A stretch of DNA of 49,692 nt from Gordonibacter sp. 28C (GTDB lineage: Bacteria; Actinomycetota; Coriobacteriia; Coriobacteriales; Eggerthellaceae), in the NCBI RefSeq assembly GCF_003339845.1, contig NZ_PPTR01000018.1, positions 1-49,692 of the forward strand, given 5' to 3'. Position 1 is the first letter of the stretch. Every line of letters starts with the position of its first letter. The translations under genes and the position numbers were made by a program. Below, piece by piece: positions 1-8,186 of the stretch. The notes below the pieces were generated by a model. That model was not told the origin of the DNA and ran no database searches. It worked only from the letters and a program-made list of their open reading frames with translations.

Positions 1-655
1 CGGGCAGCCTCGCGCCCAGGACGACGGACGCGCTCGCCTTGTCCTCGGCCCCGTCGACGAGCTCGCAGAAGCAGTCGCCGAGCTCGCTGACCCCGCACAG
101 GACGCACGCCTTCTTGCCCGGTCCCGCGGACCCCGCGTCGTGGCCGGTGCGGTGGGGCTCCCGCCCGAGCCCGAACCACCCCGACCTCGCATGGTCGCCC
201 GGCAGGGACCCGTGGAAGTACGTCCCGTCGACCTCGAAGGACTCGCCTCGCAGGGGCAGCAGCCTGCGCCCCATGACCTCGCACACGCGCATCCTCATGT
301 ACCAGGCGGTGTAGAGAGACGTCCCGACGCGTCGCGCCGTCTCGCGCAGGGGCAGCGCGTCGGCCATGCAGGCGGCGAACCCCATCCACGCCGAGGGCGG
401 CAGCTTGGAGCGGCCGAGCAGGCCGAGGGTCTTGGCGCCGAAGGTGCGCGCGCAGCCCCGGCACAGCCAGCGCTGCGCGCCGGACGCGTCGCGGCCCTTC
501 CGCACGAAGGCCGGGCACCCGCACCTCGGGCACCGGTCGGGCTCGTCGCGCGCGCAGGCGGCCAGGTCGTCGGCTATCGCCGACCTGAGCGCGCCGGCCA
601 GCTCGCGCTTCTCCGCGAGGGGCATTCTCTTGATCTGGTCTATAATCCGGTCCAT
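1..655 (-). CDS. IS1595-family-like transposase, N-terminal part (cut by window edge)
   Basis: Reading the minus strand from the ATG at 655 gives an open frame of 218 codons that runs off the window with no stop. A strong ribosome site (AGGAGGA) sits 5 bases upstream. The protein begins MDRIIDQIKRMPLAEKREL. It carries a four-Cys zinc ribbon (CPRCGCP about residue 42, then CRGCARTFG), which is the N-terminal DNA-binding module of IS1595/ISXO2 transposases. After it comes FEVDGTYFHGS, which fits the first Asp of the DDE catalytic domain. The rest of the catalytic domain lies outside the window, so completeness cannot be judged. The plus-strand open frames over this stretch are shadows. A GTCCC-N6-GGGAC palindrome at 717-732 may mark the element's terminal end. 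Family assignment comes from the zinc ribbon plus DDE arrangement and is moderately sure. Confidence 0.75.
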   Translation of the reverse strand, partial: MDRIIDQIKRMPLAEKRELAGALRSAIADDLAACARDEPDRCPRCGCPAFVRKGRDASGAQRWLCRGCARTFGAKTLGLLGRSKLPPSAWMGFAACMADALPLRETARRVGTSLYTAWYMRMRVCEVMGRRLLPLRGESFEVDGTYFHGSLPGDHARSGWFGLGREPHRTGHDAGSAGPGKKACVLCGVSELGDCFCELVDGAEDKASASVVLGARLP

Positions 656-734
656 GGATCCTCCTCCTGGATGCTTCGTCGACGGTCGCATCATAGGGCG
701 GGGATCCTTTTCTGCTGTCCCGAAATAGGGACTA

Positions 735-953
735 TGTCAATATTGGTTTAACAGCGGAAGATCCGAATCTTGGCACAAAAACCGAGTTCAGGGAATCGGT
801 TCGGGCCGTTTCGTGACCTTTCGCGATGAGGGTTTTAGAAAATCCCAGGTCACACGATTCGGCGATCATCAAAAAGCGAACCGGCAAGCACTTCCCATTC
901 CCTGAACTCGGTTTTTCTGCCAAGATTCCCCCTTCTCCGTTGATAAACCACCG
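735..953. repeat. Palindromic MITE-like repeat element with 32-bp inverted arms
   Basis: Bases 765-796 and 897-928 are inverted copies matching at 31 of 32 positions, separated by 100 bases. The similarity extends outward in weaker form to about 741 and 953 (GGTTTAACAG on one side, GATAAACC on the other). A nested pair (TCGTGACCT at 811, AGGTCACACGA at 847) lies in the spacer. The whole can fold into one long hairpin. No gene fits here. It resembles a non-autonomous terminal-inverted-repeat element next to the transposase at 1-655, but a shared end is not proven. Confidence 0.6.
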
Positions 954-1012
954 TTATGCACCTCTGCATAGCGCCTGATGGCGGCCTGGCGCTCCACAGA
1001 AGCGAACGGACG

Positions 1013-1039
1013 TGTCAACGGTGGTTTAACAGCGGAAGA
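1013..1039 (+). repeat. Direct repeat of the 735-761 end sequence
   Basis: This 27-bp stretch matches 735-761 at 24 of 27 positions. Both start TGTCAA and end TTTAACAGCGGAAGA. An inverted fragment of the same motif (TAAACCACCGTT) ends the palindromic element near 954. The region 656-1179 therefore holds three related copies of one end sequence and no convincing gene. Confidence 0.55.
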
Positions 1040-1179
1040 CGGAAATCCATGCAACCGTGAGAACCCGTCTCAGGAAACCGAGCTCGAACGGTTATACGCT
1101 TTACAAAAAGTCGGAAGGCGGGGCGGTTCGACACGCTACAATCGGCTGCAGAGAGCGGATGACGACAAGGAGGCAGACC

Positions 1180-1773
1180 ATGGGGAAGAACGTGCTGGTG
1201 CTGAACGGAAGCCCGCGCCGCGAGGGGAACACGGCGGCGCTCGTGGACGCGTTCGCGGAAGGTGCCGAACAGGCGGGCGGCACCATCGCGCGCTTCGACG
1301 TGGCGCTCATGGACATCGCGCCGTGCCGAGGCTGCCTGGGCGGCGGCGCCGACGTGCACAGCCCCTGCGTGCAGAAGGACGACATGGACGCCGTCTACGC
1401 CGCCTACCGCGCGGCCGACGTGGTGGTGCTGGCCTCGCCTATGTACTGCTGGAGCTTCACGGCGCAGATGAAGGCCGTGCTCGACCGCCTGTTCGCGCTC
1501 ATGGAGGCCGGCATGCGCGCCGCCGCGGCAGGCGGCGAGGCTGCGGCGGCCGCGGCTAAGGAGGCGGGCGGCAAGGGCTGCGTGCTGTTCATGCCCGCCG
1601 AAGAGGACACCGAACGCAACTTCTCCCCCATCGTTTCCTATTACGAGACGCTGTGCGAGCGCATGGGCTGGCGCGACTTGGGCCGCGTGCTGGTGGGAGG
1701 GGTGTACCGAGTGGGCGACATAGCCGAAAACCCCGCCCTCGAAGAGGCCCGCGCCTTGGGCGCCTCGCTGTAG
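1180..1773 (+). CDS. Flavodoxin-fold NAD(P)H-dependent FMN reductase family protein
   Basis: A 197-residue cytoplasmic flavoprotein. The start is the ATG at 1180, because AAGGAGG lies 7 bases upstream; an in-frame ATG at 1159 has no such site. The N-terminal VLVLNGSPRREGNT is the phosphate-binding loop of the FMN reductase / iron-sulfur flavoprotein group. It is followed by the CRGC pair near residue 50 and ASPMYCWSFTAQMK near residue 88, both typical of this family. An alanine-rich stretch (residues 110-125) enlarges the loop before the last strands. Such enzymes pass electrons from NAD(P)H to FMN and on to quinones, nitro- or azo-compounds or iron; the substrate here cannot be told. It stands alone with its own terminator downstream. 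Confidence 0.85.
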   Translation: MGKNVLVLNGSPRREGNTAALVDAFAEGAEQAGGTIARFDVALMDIAPCRGCLGGGADVHSPCVQKDDMDAVYAAYRAADVVVLASPMYCWSFTAQMKAVLDRLFALMEAGMRAAAAGGEAAAAAAKEAGGKGCVLFMPAEEDTERNFSPIVSYYETLCERMGWRDLGRVLVGGVYRVGDIAENPALEEARALGASL

Positions 1774-1834
1774 GACGCACGCCTGCGCAAAGCGAAGCGG
1801 CCGTTGCGATACGGATGGCAGCGGGCCGCCTTGC

Positions 1835-1885
1835 AGCCCGGCAGTAGGTTCTGCGCATGGTCGGAACCTACTGCCGGGCTTTTTT
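1835..1885 (+). terminator. Rho-independent terminator after the flavoprotein
   Basis: A perfect 17-bp stem (1835-1851 with 1864-1880), a 12-base loop and a following T run (1880-1885). It lies about 60 bases after the stop at 1773 and separates the flavoprotein from the sigma-factor operon. Confidence 0.9.
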
Positions 1886-1943
1886 CAAAAACCGCAACAA
1901 AAGGCAACCCCTTCTCCGTGTTCATGGGGAAAGGAGATGGGAC

Positions 1944-2603
1944 ATGGACGAATCAGCAGAGATGGCGCTGCCTGCGGGCTTCGGCGTCGCAACGCGGGGA
2001 CGGCCGGACGCGGCGCGGCCCCCGCACGGCGAAGACGCTCGCGAACGCGTTTCCCGCAACGCCGCGGACATCGGCGCATCCGACAACGAGCGCGTCGCGC
2101 CGGCGCGCGAGGCGGCAGCGCGGCTCGAGGACGCCGTCGCGCGCTGGGGCGACACGGTGTACGGGCTGGCGGCGAGGCGCACGGGCAACCGCGCCGATGC
2201 CGAGGACGTGCTCCAGACCGTGTTCCTGCGCCTGCACCAGAGCGGTAAACGCTTCCGCGACGACGAGCATCTGAAGGCGTGGCTTTTGCACGTGACCGTA
2301 AACTGCTGCCACGATCTGCGGCGCAGTCCGTGGCACAAGCGCCGCGCCGAGCTCGACGACGAGAGCATGGAGCGCTTGTCCGCGCAGCCCGAAGCGGAAA
2401 CCGGCGAGGAGCGCGACGACGAGCTGGAAGCCGCCCTCGCGCGCCTGACCGTCAAGCAGCGCACGGCCGTGCTGCTGCACTATTACGAAGGATACGCAAC
2501 CGACGAGATAGCCCAGATCACCGGCGAGCGACCCGCCACCGTCCGATCCCACCTCCATCGCGCACGCAAGGCCCTCAAGATCGACTTAGGAGCGCACCTA
2601 TGA
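1944..2603 (+). CDS. ECF-type RNA polymerase sigma-70 factor
   Basis: 219 residues, starting at the ATG at 1944 with AAGGAGA 6 bases upstream. After a 60-residue Arg/Ala-rich N-terminal extension comes sigma region 2 (ARRTGNRADAEDVLQTVFLR, where the helix ending in DVLQTVF is diagnostic). Region 4 follows (ALARLTVKQRTAVLLHYYEG, then DEIAQITGERPATVRSHLHR, the helix-turn-helix that reads the -35 element). A charged Glu/Asp linker lies between them. The stop overlaps the next start (ATGA), so translation of the two is coupled, the usual layout of a sigma factor with its membrane regulator. The stimulus is unknown. The family is secure; target genes cannot be told. Confidence 0.92.
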   Translation: MDESAEMALPAGFGVATRGRPDAARPPHGEDARERVSRNAADIGASDNERVAPAREAAARLEDAVARWGDTVYGLAARRTGNRADAEDVLQTVFLRLHQSGKRFRDDEHLKAWLLHVTVNCCHDLRRSPWHKRRAELDDESMERLSAQPEAETGEERDDELEAALARLTVKQRTAVLLHYYEGYATDEIAQITGERPATVRSHLHRARKALKIDLGAHL

Positions 2604-4429
2604 ACGAGAAGGAATTCCGCGAGCGCTTAGCCGCTGCGCAGGGGAACATCAAGGCATCGCAGGAACTGAAGCACCGCGTCGTGGCCGAAGCCCTGCGGGC
2701 CGACGCCGCAGGCAGCGAGGAGCGCGACGCACGGACGCATGCCGCGCCGGCCAAGCGCCCGACCCGCCGCAGGCCCCAACCGGCTAAGCGCGCGCCCGGA
2801 GCCGCGGCCCTCGCCCGCCGCTGGGCCCTGCCCGCCGCCGCCTGCCTCGTGGCCGGCGCCCTCGTCGTGGCCGGCGTGCCGGCGCTCACCTCCGCGCTGC
2901 ACGGCGGGCCTTCCGCAACGTCCTCCATCGCCCTTGACGAGGCGGCCGCGCGCTGCGGGTTCTCCGTGCAGGCCTGGGCATCGGACCGGTCAACAGCCCT
3001 CGAGCCGAGCGAGAACGACATGATCGTCTTCGACCGCGACCTAAGCAATGGCCTGTACGAAGGCGAGCGGTACAAAACCGAAGGGTTCTACACCGGCTGT
3101 CTGTTCAGCATTGAAGGCGAAGGCATCGCCCGCGTGCAGATGAACGTCACGCACGGCCGCCTGTATCGTTTCACCACCGAGCTTTGCACAACCGGGGAGG
3201 AACCCGAGAAGTGGACCGAGGCCCTCTCTTGGAAACCGACGAAGCGCGGCACGGGAACGTACTTCAGCGCATACGACAACGTTGTGCCCATAGGCAAGCC
3301 CGGCGGCGTGTCAGAGGGTTCGCACGGTAAGCTCGTCGGCGTCAACCTTGCTAAGATATTCGGCTCCACCATCGACGTGACCAGCGCCGACGAACCCGGC
3401 ATAGCCGATGGAACCACGAGCTTCGGCCTATGGACGAACGACGACTACGACGAGGAAGCGGGGATGTTTCCCTTCGATACCGCTGTCGACCTCTTCGACG
3501 GCCAAACGCTCACCGTCACCGTCACGTTCGAGGACGGCCACTGTACCACGCAAGTCATCGAGCTGCACGCTGCCGACATGAAAACCGTTCCCGCAAGCAC
3601 GGAAAGCCTGGGAGGGATGCGACAACAGGTAGCGCCCGAGATCGTTCAAGACCGCGAGAGCCTGAGGGAAGGCGAAACCTTCGTGCACACGCTGTACGGT
3701 ATCGTCGTCGAAACAAGCAACGAGCCGTTTGCGGGCGACCTGTCCCAAGCCAACGAATACGCTGCAACCGTCATGCCGGCCATGACCCTCGACCGTCAAC
3801 CCGTCGTCAAGCCGGCGCAGCGAGACGGCCATGCGCTCGCCGTCGCCGAAGGGGCGCGGCTCGAGCCCGGCGATCAGGCGCTCGTGTCGGGCGAGGACGG
3901 CAGCACGGCCTCGTTCTCCCTATCCTTTCCCGCCGTGGAGCGCACGCGAACGCTGCCGAAGGCGCTCGCGCTGGAAGACGTCCTGGGCGAGACGGACGCA
4001 GCCTATGCGAACCGGATCAGCGAGCAGGTGCATGGCTACCGCATCGACGAGGAAACGCACGAGATCAGCGACGGCTTCTCGTTTGCGACCGTCACCATGG
4101 ACGTGACGAACGAGGCCGCCGAAGCCCGGCAACTGCCGCTGAACTCAGAGCGGTTGCGCGAACTCGGTCTAGGCGAATTCGCCGTCGTTGACGGACAGGG
4201 AAACGCGACGTTCAACGCCCTCAACGAAGCCCTCTACTTCGGTGACGGGGGCGAGAACCTCAAAGGCACGAACCCGTGCGCGCTGTCGTTCGAGCCCGGC
4301 GAGACGAAGCGGGCGACGATAATCAAAATCGTCCCCGACTCCGTGCTCGACGACCCGTCATGCCTGTTCGTCGTCGACATCACAGGGGCGGGCATCACCC
4401 AGGCCTTCGCCCTCGGCGCGCAGATGTGA
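2600..4429 (+). CDS. Membrane-anchored probable anti-sigma factor with large extracytoplasmic domain
   Basis: 609 residues, overlapping the sigma gene by 4 bases. Residues 1-80 are charged and presumably cytoplasmic, starting MNEKEFRERLAAAQGNIKAS and continuing into an Arg/Pro-rich stretch. One hydrophobic segment follows (about residues 82-102, WALPAAACLVAGALVVAGVP). The remaining 500 residues are hydrophilic and should lie outside the membrane. I recognise no enzyme motif in the outer part; it is rich in beta-type segments. The pairing and topology fit an anti-sigma factor that senses an extracellular signal, but this is inferred from gene order, and no zinc-binding anti-sigma motif (HxxxCxxC) is visible. 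The outer domain is much larger than in most anti-sigma factors. Confidence 0.65.
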   Translation: MNEKEFRERLAAAQGNIKASQELKHRVVAEALRADAAGSEERDARTHAAPAKRPTRRRPQPAKRAPGAAALARRWALPAAACLVAGALVVAGVPALTSALHGGPSATSSIALDEAAARCGFSVQAWASDRSTALEPSENDMIVFDRDLSNGLYEGERYKTEGFYTGCLFSIEGEGIARVQMNVTHGRLYRFTTELCTTGEEPEKWTEALSWKPTKRGTGTYFSAYDNVVPIGKPGGVSEGSHGKLVGVNLAKIFGSTIDVTSADEPGIADGTTSFGLWTNDDYDEEAGMFPFDTAVDLFDGQTLTVTVTFEDGHCTTQVIELHAADMKTVPASTESLGGMRQQVAPEIVQDRESLREGETFVHTLYGIVVETSNEPFAGDLSQANEYAATVMPAMTLDRQPVVKPAQRDGHALAVAEGARLEPGDQALVSGEDGSTASFSLSFPAVERTRTLPKALALEDVLGETDAAYANRISEQVHGYRIDEETHEISDGFSFATVTMDVTNEAAEARQLPLNSERLRELGLGEFAVVDGQGNATFNALNEALYFGDGGENLKGTNPCALSFEPGETKRATIIKIVPDSVLDDPSCLFVVDITGAGITQAFALGAQM

Positions 4430-4466
4430 CGACGAAAAGGGAGCTGTATCAGCCGAAACGGGGCTT

Positions 4467-4742
4467 TACCAAAAAGTCTTCTGGCGAGAAAAGACCGGAA
4501 CTTGCAATGGTTCCGGTCTTTTTGGTTTTACAGACAAAAAGGCTACAGGGTCTTATGCCGGGAACACGACCACCATAGCGGAGTTTTCCCGTTAATAGCC
4601 TCGAACAGCTTCCCTGTGTTGCGGCGAGCGGAAACATGCCCGAGAGCGACATGAACCAGGCACTCTCGGGCGCGACCCGCCCTGTCTTACACGACGAGTA
4701 GACACCGTTTGCGTAAACGAAGCGGGCAACTTTGAACATCAT
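4467..4742 (-). pseudogene. IS1182-like transposase remnant
   Basis: The minus-strand reading begins MMFKVARFVYANGVYSS and continues ESAWFMSLSG. This fits the N-terminal region of IS1182-type transposases, where a KV(L)LYxYxNGVYSSRKI helix precedes an (I)NFMWL segment. Directly after it the sequence is collinear, in a shifted frame, with the C-terminal part of the transposase remnant near 17180 (shared GSCS followed by a similar, shifted peptide). The catalytic core is deleted, so it cannot be active. Some tools may call the 97-codon open frame a hypothetical protein; I do not think it is a gene. Confidence 0.55.
4489..4523. terminator. Hairpin terminator inside the IS1182-like left end
   Basis: A perfect 13-bp stem (4489-4501 with 4510-4522) around an 8-base loop, with T runs on both sides so it could work in either direction. 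It lies 60 bases after the anti-sigma stop and probably ends that transcript. The equivalent hairpin at 17266-17302 has a different stem sequence but keeps pairing. Confidence 0.75.
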
Positions 4743-4936
4743 CTTCGAGTTGTAGGCGCACCCGCCCTTCCTCTAAGGCAGAGCAAAGCAAAACAAAAGA
4801 AGATACCTTTTTCAACGGTCTTGGGTTGAGCCGATTGATCCTAGCCGAGATCAATAGATTTCTAACAGTTTTTCAAAAACCCCTCTGATTAGCTTGCACG
4901 ATTCTCACTTCGATACGTAAATGAACTATCAATTTA

Positions 4937-6241
4937 TTAAACTTGCTGCAGAGCAGGAGCGCACCCATCGTCTTCCCATTTGTATTTCCCAATGCGGGAC
5001 ATTGCAACAAAGCTGCAAACCGCAATGCAGCAAATGAGGCAGAATGCGACCATGATGACGTTTGCGTAGGAGCCCAAAGCATCGTAGCTCAGGCTCACGA
5101 GCGTTGTGGCCAACCCACCAAGGAAAGCTGTACTCATGTTGACGATAGAGTAGATTCGCGAATAGTATTTTCCTCCAAACAGGCGACGTATGAGCAATGG
5201 GTAACCAACTGTAGCGAGACCATTATGCGTACCGAGCAACAGCGCCGCCGCAACGAGGCCTGCCTGAGAATGCCAAAACGTCCACACCGCAAATGTTGCC
5301 GCAAACATAACAAGAAAGAGCCCGTATACAGGCTTCATCTTCATACGATCGAGCAGCCACCCAAAGCCAAAAGTCCCCGCAACCTGCCCGATGCCATAGC
5401 AAGAAAGCAGCCATCCGCTGAAGGAGACCGCAGCATCCACACTCATGACATCGGGGGCCAGAAACTCGATAGCGATTGAAGGCTGATGGTTGTCGAATGC
5501 CATACCGATGCTGGTAGTGCAGGCGGCAATGTACACCATCCAAAAGCCGACTGTCCTAAATGCCTTGCCCGGCCTCATCCCCACGTGTGCGTCTGCTTCG
5601 AGGGCATCATCCGAATGGCCTTCTTCGACGCCATAAGGCAGAAGATTCTTGTCTGCAGGATCTCGTTTAAAAACAAACAGTGTCCAGGGAAGGATCAAAA
5701 CCGCCACCAAGGCAGCGTTAATGAGGTAAGTCGTCTGGAAACCGAGGTTTTGGACCAGCCAAGTAAACAGAGGCGACCAAACCGCCACAGCAAGACCGAG
5801 ACAGCCCATGGATATGCCCAGCACCCGGCCTTGATACTTGACGGCGAACCAGTTGCCGATGAGCATCACTTCTGCAAGGCCGAACAGATACGGCATACCA
5901 AAGCCAATAAACAGGCCGCAGATGATGAAGTGATATGCGTTCGCAGCAAACGCAAAGCCAGCGATACCAGCGATAGTCAGCAATGCACCAACCGTCATGC
6001 ATACGTTGATGTTCTTTTTTTGCAACAGATAACCTGCGAGAGGCATTGCAGCCAATGCGGCTAAACCGTCGGCAGACAGCCATATCGACACATCTGCCGT
6101 ATTGATTCCAAGGCCCGAAGAGACTGGAAGCAGATATACGGCCAGCAAGCTATATACGAGCGGAAAGCCGCCAATTGTTAAAAGGCAGCATCCTACAAAG
6201 ATGAGCCATGCATAATGAATTTGCTTTCCCCCAACAGTCAC
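4937..6241 (-). CDS. MFS transporter, OFA-like (molybdoenzyme module 1, second carrier)
   Basis: 434 residues, GTG start at 6241 behind a purine-rich AGGGGGGGAAA stretch. About 12 hydrophobic segments span the protein. It opens with IHYAWLIFVGCCLLTIGGFP, closely matching the neighbouring carrier at 6495-7793 (MHYAWKVLIG, GVGGFP). Further shared blocks are LFGLAEVMLIGNWF, KYQGRVLGISMGCL and GTHNGLATVGYPLLIRRLFG. The two are clear paralogues of the oxalate/formate-antiporter type. It is last in the minus-strand operon, about 250 bases after the first carrier. I infer uptake of an organic acid or aromatic substrate, or exchange with the product of the reductase; the exact substrate cannot be read from sequence. 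Confidence 0.88.
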   Translation of the reverse strand: MTVGGKQIHYAWLIFVGCCLLTIGGFPLVYSLLAVYLLPVSSGLGINTADVSIWLSADGLAALAAMPLAGYLLQKKNINVCMTVGALLTIAGIAGFAFAANAYHFIICGLFIGFGMPYLFGLAEVMLIGNWFAVKYQGRVLGISMGCLGLAVAVWSPLFTWLVQNLGFQTTYLINAALVAVLILPWTLFVFKRDPADKNLLPYGVEEGHSDDALEADAHVGMRPGKAFRTVGFWMVYIAACTTSIGMAFDNHQPSIAIEFLAPDVMSVDAAVSFSGWLLSCYGIGQVAGTFGFGWLLDRMKMKPVYGLFLVMFAATFAVWTFWHSQAGLVAAALLLGTHNGLATVGYPLLIRRLFGGKYYSRIYSIVNMSTAFLGGLATTLVSLSYDALGSYANVIMVAFCLICCIAVCSFVAMSRIGKYKWEDDGCAPALQQV

Positions 6242-6349
6242 TTTCCCCCCCTAATACGCACTCATGCGCTCCTCGAAGCATCGTCTTGCAAGAGGGCGCT
6301 CCTCTTTGATTCAGTTGCGTGCATATAAGCGCCAAACAGCATACGGAAG

Positions 6350-6389
6350 GGCCTATCTGATCAAGCGCTGCTCATTGGATAGATAGGCC
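6350..6389. repeat. Inverted repeat between the two MFS genes
   Basis: GGCCTATCT at 6350-6358 is perfectly inverted at 6381-6389 around a 22-base loop. No T run follows on either strand, so it looks more like an RNA processing structure or a regulator site than a terminator. It lies about 110 bases upstream of the second carrier's start. The 253-base gap holds no gene. Confidence 0.5.
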
Positions 6390-6444
6390 GCTCCAATAAC
6401 TGCCTAACCGGTGTATAAATCGTCGCCTAACGACATCGGGCAGA

Positions 6445-6484
6445 TGCGGCAACCCCTTCACCTATCTCCAGGGTTTCTTGCCGC
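6445..6484 (-). terminator. Hairpin 10 bases after the first MFS stop
   Basis: TGCGGCAA (6445-6452) pairs with TTGCCGCA (6477-6484), with an inner CCC/GGG extension. There is no poly-T tail on the minus strand. It may lower, rather than end, transcription into the second carrier, or protect the 3' end of the upstream message. Confidence 0.45.
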
Positions 6485-6494
6485 ACCCCCGAGT

Positions 6495-7793
6495 TTATGC
6501 TTCAGCTGCCTTGCTATCCTCTGGCCACGGAATCTTGCCGATGAAGGATACGCCAATAAGCGCACAGATCGCAATAACGATTGCCAGGCCGATGCCAAAG
6601 ACGAGCATGCCTTGTATGCCTCCAACCGCTGCAAAAATGAAGCCGAGAATCGACGAGCTGAAACCGCCGACGGTCGAACTGCACATATTGACGTACGAAT
6701 AAGTAACGGAATAATGTTTGCCGCCGAACAGGCGGCGAAGGGCCAGCGGGAAGCCTACTGTTGCCAAGCCGTTGTGAGTGCCAAGGCAGAAGGCGCCAAC
6801 TAGCAACCCGATTTCATTGTGCAGCGTGAACCAGCACACCATGCCGATAACGAACAGAGCCAGGAACAGGACGAAGGTCTGCTTGAACCAACCCTTGTCA
6901 AGCAGGAAGCCAAACAGGAACGTTGCGCACAGCGAGCCGATCGAGAACGTGGAGATCATAGTGGCTCCGAACATAGCCGCACCTGCCTCGCCTAGGCTAG
7001 GCAGGTAGGAGCCGGCAAGAAGCACGGAGTAGTTCTGATAGCCCATTGCGAAGCAGATCAAACACGCAGCGAGCAAGATAGCCCAGAACGGGAGGGTCTT
7101 CATTGCGGCACCGGGAGTGATACCAACCTTGAGATCGTTCTCTTCCTCAAGCGCGCTCTTGCCGCCTGCCTCCTCATTGACGCCGTAAGGTTCCATACCC
7201 ATATCTTCGGGAGCCCTGCGGAACACGAAAATCGCCCAAGGGAGGCAGAGAATTGCGATAAGAGCGGCGTTAATTATGTAAGTAACGTGATACCCGAAGG
7301 TGTTGAGAATCATGGTGAAGATCGGCGCCCAGAAAATCGGGCTGGCCACCAAACAAGCCATGCAGATCGACATCATACGACCCTGGTATTTCTTTCCGAA
7401 CCAATTACCGATGAGAACGGTTTGCGGAAGCCCGAATATGAACGGACAGCCCAAACCCAGAATTGCGCCGATGACGTACATATGCCATGGCTGACTTGCC
7501 ATCGTGAAGCCCAGAACGCCAATCACGCAGCAAATGATGCCCGCAGTCATCACTAAACTGACATGTTTGGTTTTGAACAATCGGCCGCCGATTGGAATAA
7601 CGAACAATGCAACGACCGCCTCTATGGTCAAGAACATTGCAAAACTGCCCATATCCATTCCCATGGCAGTGCTCACCGGCACCATGTATACACCAACGAG
7701 GTTGAAAATCAACGGAAAACCGCCTACGCCGAGGAAGCACAAGCCGATCAATACCTTCCATGCGTAGTGCATCTTTTTTTTAGGCTCTCCCAC
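6495..7793 (-). CDS. MFS transporter, OFA-like (molybdoenzyme module 1, first carrier)
   Basis: 432 residues, GTG start at 7793 with AAGGAGAT upstream; the ATG just upstream is out of frame. It has about 12 membrane segments in two halves joined by a charged loop (residues 195-225, with GGKSALEEENDL). Blocks NWFGKKYQGRMMSICM and GTHNGLATVGFPLALRRLFG are shared with the downstream paralogue. It follows the ferredoxin gene by 33 bases, so it is very likely co-transcribed with it and the oxidoreductase. Because that enzyme has no export signal, a carrier feeding it from outside makes sense. Substrate unknown. Confidence 0.9.
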   Translation of the reverse strand: MGEPKKKMHYAWKVLIGLCFLGVGGFPLIFNLVGVYMVPVSTAMGMDMGSFAMFLTIEAVVALFVIPIGGRLFKTKHVSLVMTAGIICCVIGVLGFTMASQPWHMYVIGAILGLGCPFIFGLPQTVLIGNWFGKKYQGRMMSICMACLVASPIFWAPIFTMILNTFGYHVTYIINAALIAILCLPWAIFVFRRAPEDMGMEPYGVNEEAGGKSALEEENDLKVGITPGAAMKTLPFWAILLAACLICFAMGYQNYSVLLAGSYLPSLGEAGAAMFGATMISTFSIGSLCATFLFGFLLDKGWFKQTFVLFLALFVIGMVCWFTLHNEIGLLVGAFCLGTHNGLATVGFPLALRRLFGGKHYSVTYSYVNMCSSTVGGFSSSILGFIFAAVGGIQGMLVFGIGLAIVIAICALIGVSFIGKIPWPEDSKAAEA

Positions 7794-7826
7794 AACGCAC
7801 CATCTCCTTTTTTGATCGCAAGGCTT

Positions 7827-8174
7827 TTATGATTGTTCTGGAACCAACAATGCATAGCGAGTCTTGCCGTCCACTTTGCGGACCAGATCCTCGACTTCCC
7901 CATAGGCCAGGCACCACGCCTGACAGTGCTGGACGCACATGGGCATCTTGCCTTTGGCGATACGGCCTTCGCACAAGTCGCATGACTTCGTGACCATGGG
8001 AAAGAACGCCCATTCCCACTTGCCTGCTTTCGGGCCGACAGTGATCTTCACTGGGCCGAACTCATCGATCTTGATGCCGTACTCACCCTTAGGAAGCCCG
8101 AGCTCCTTCTTGCAGGCCACCTCGCAGCTGTGGCAGCCGGTGCAATACTCGTAATTGACGAGAATTCCCTTCAT
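7827..8174 (-). CDS. Small 4Fe-4S ferredoxin-type electron carrier of module 1
   Basis: 115 residues, starting at the ATG at 8174 with AGGAGGAA upstream, only 12 bases after the oxidoreductase stop. Cysteines C11, C14, C17 and C21 (YCTGCHSCEVAC) form a classic cluster motif. A second group follows (C65, C68, C80, C84, C88: SCDLC, then MCVQHCQAWC). That is enough for two [4Fe-4S] clusters, about half of the four in a full DmsB/NrfC-type subunit. It should carry electrons to the molybdenum subunit in the cytoplasm. A paralogue occupies the same position in module 2. Neither has a membrane anchor. Confidence 0.9.
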   Translation of the reverse strand: MKGILVNYEYCTGCHSCEVACKKELGLPKGEYGIKIDEFGPVKITVGPKAGKWEWAFFPMVTKSCDLCEGRIAKGKMPMCVQHCQAWCLAYGEVEDLVRKVDGKTRYALLVPEQS

Positions 8175-8186
8175 TTCCGCTTCCTC

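Larger units (their letters stand above)
4460..4883 (-). mobile_element. Internally deleted IS1182-like element (left copy)
   Basis: A relic about 424 bp long. Its left end (GGGGCTTTACCAAAAAGTCT, from 4460) and its right end (CAGTTTTTCAAAAACCCC, ending 4883) are imperfect inverted repeats. Inside are N-terminal and C-terminal fragments of a transposase on the minus strand with the middle missing. The first 110 bp align with the outer end of the relic at 16985-17328, read in the opposite direction, including a conserved hairpin. It lies at the junction between the GC-rich sigma operon and the lower-GC island. Confidence 0.6.

Noticed and set aside
39-751. Plus-strand open frames over the left edge
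   Set aside because: They are shadows of the minus-strand transposase, which has a zinc ribbon, a DDE motif and a strong ribosome site.
732-1054. Two short minus-strand frames (63 and 61 codons) both containing SSAVKP(I/P)LT
   Set aside because: The shared peptide is only the translated repeat end at 735-761 and 1013-1039; no ribosome sites.
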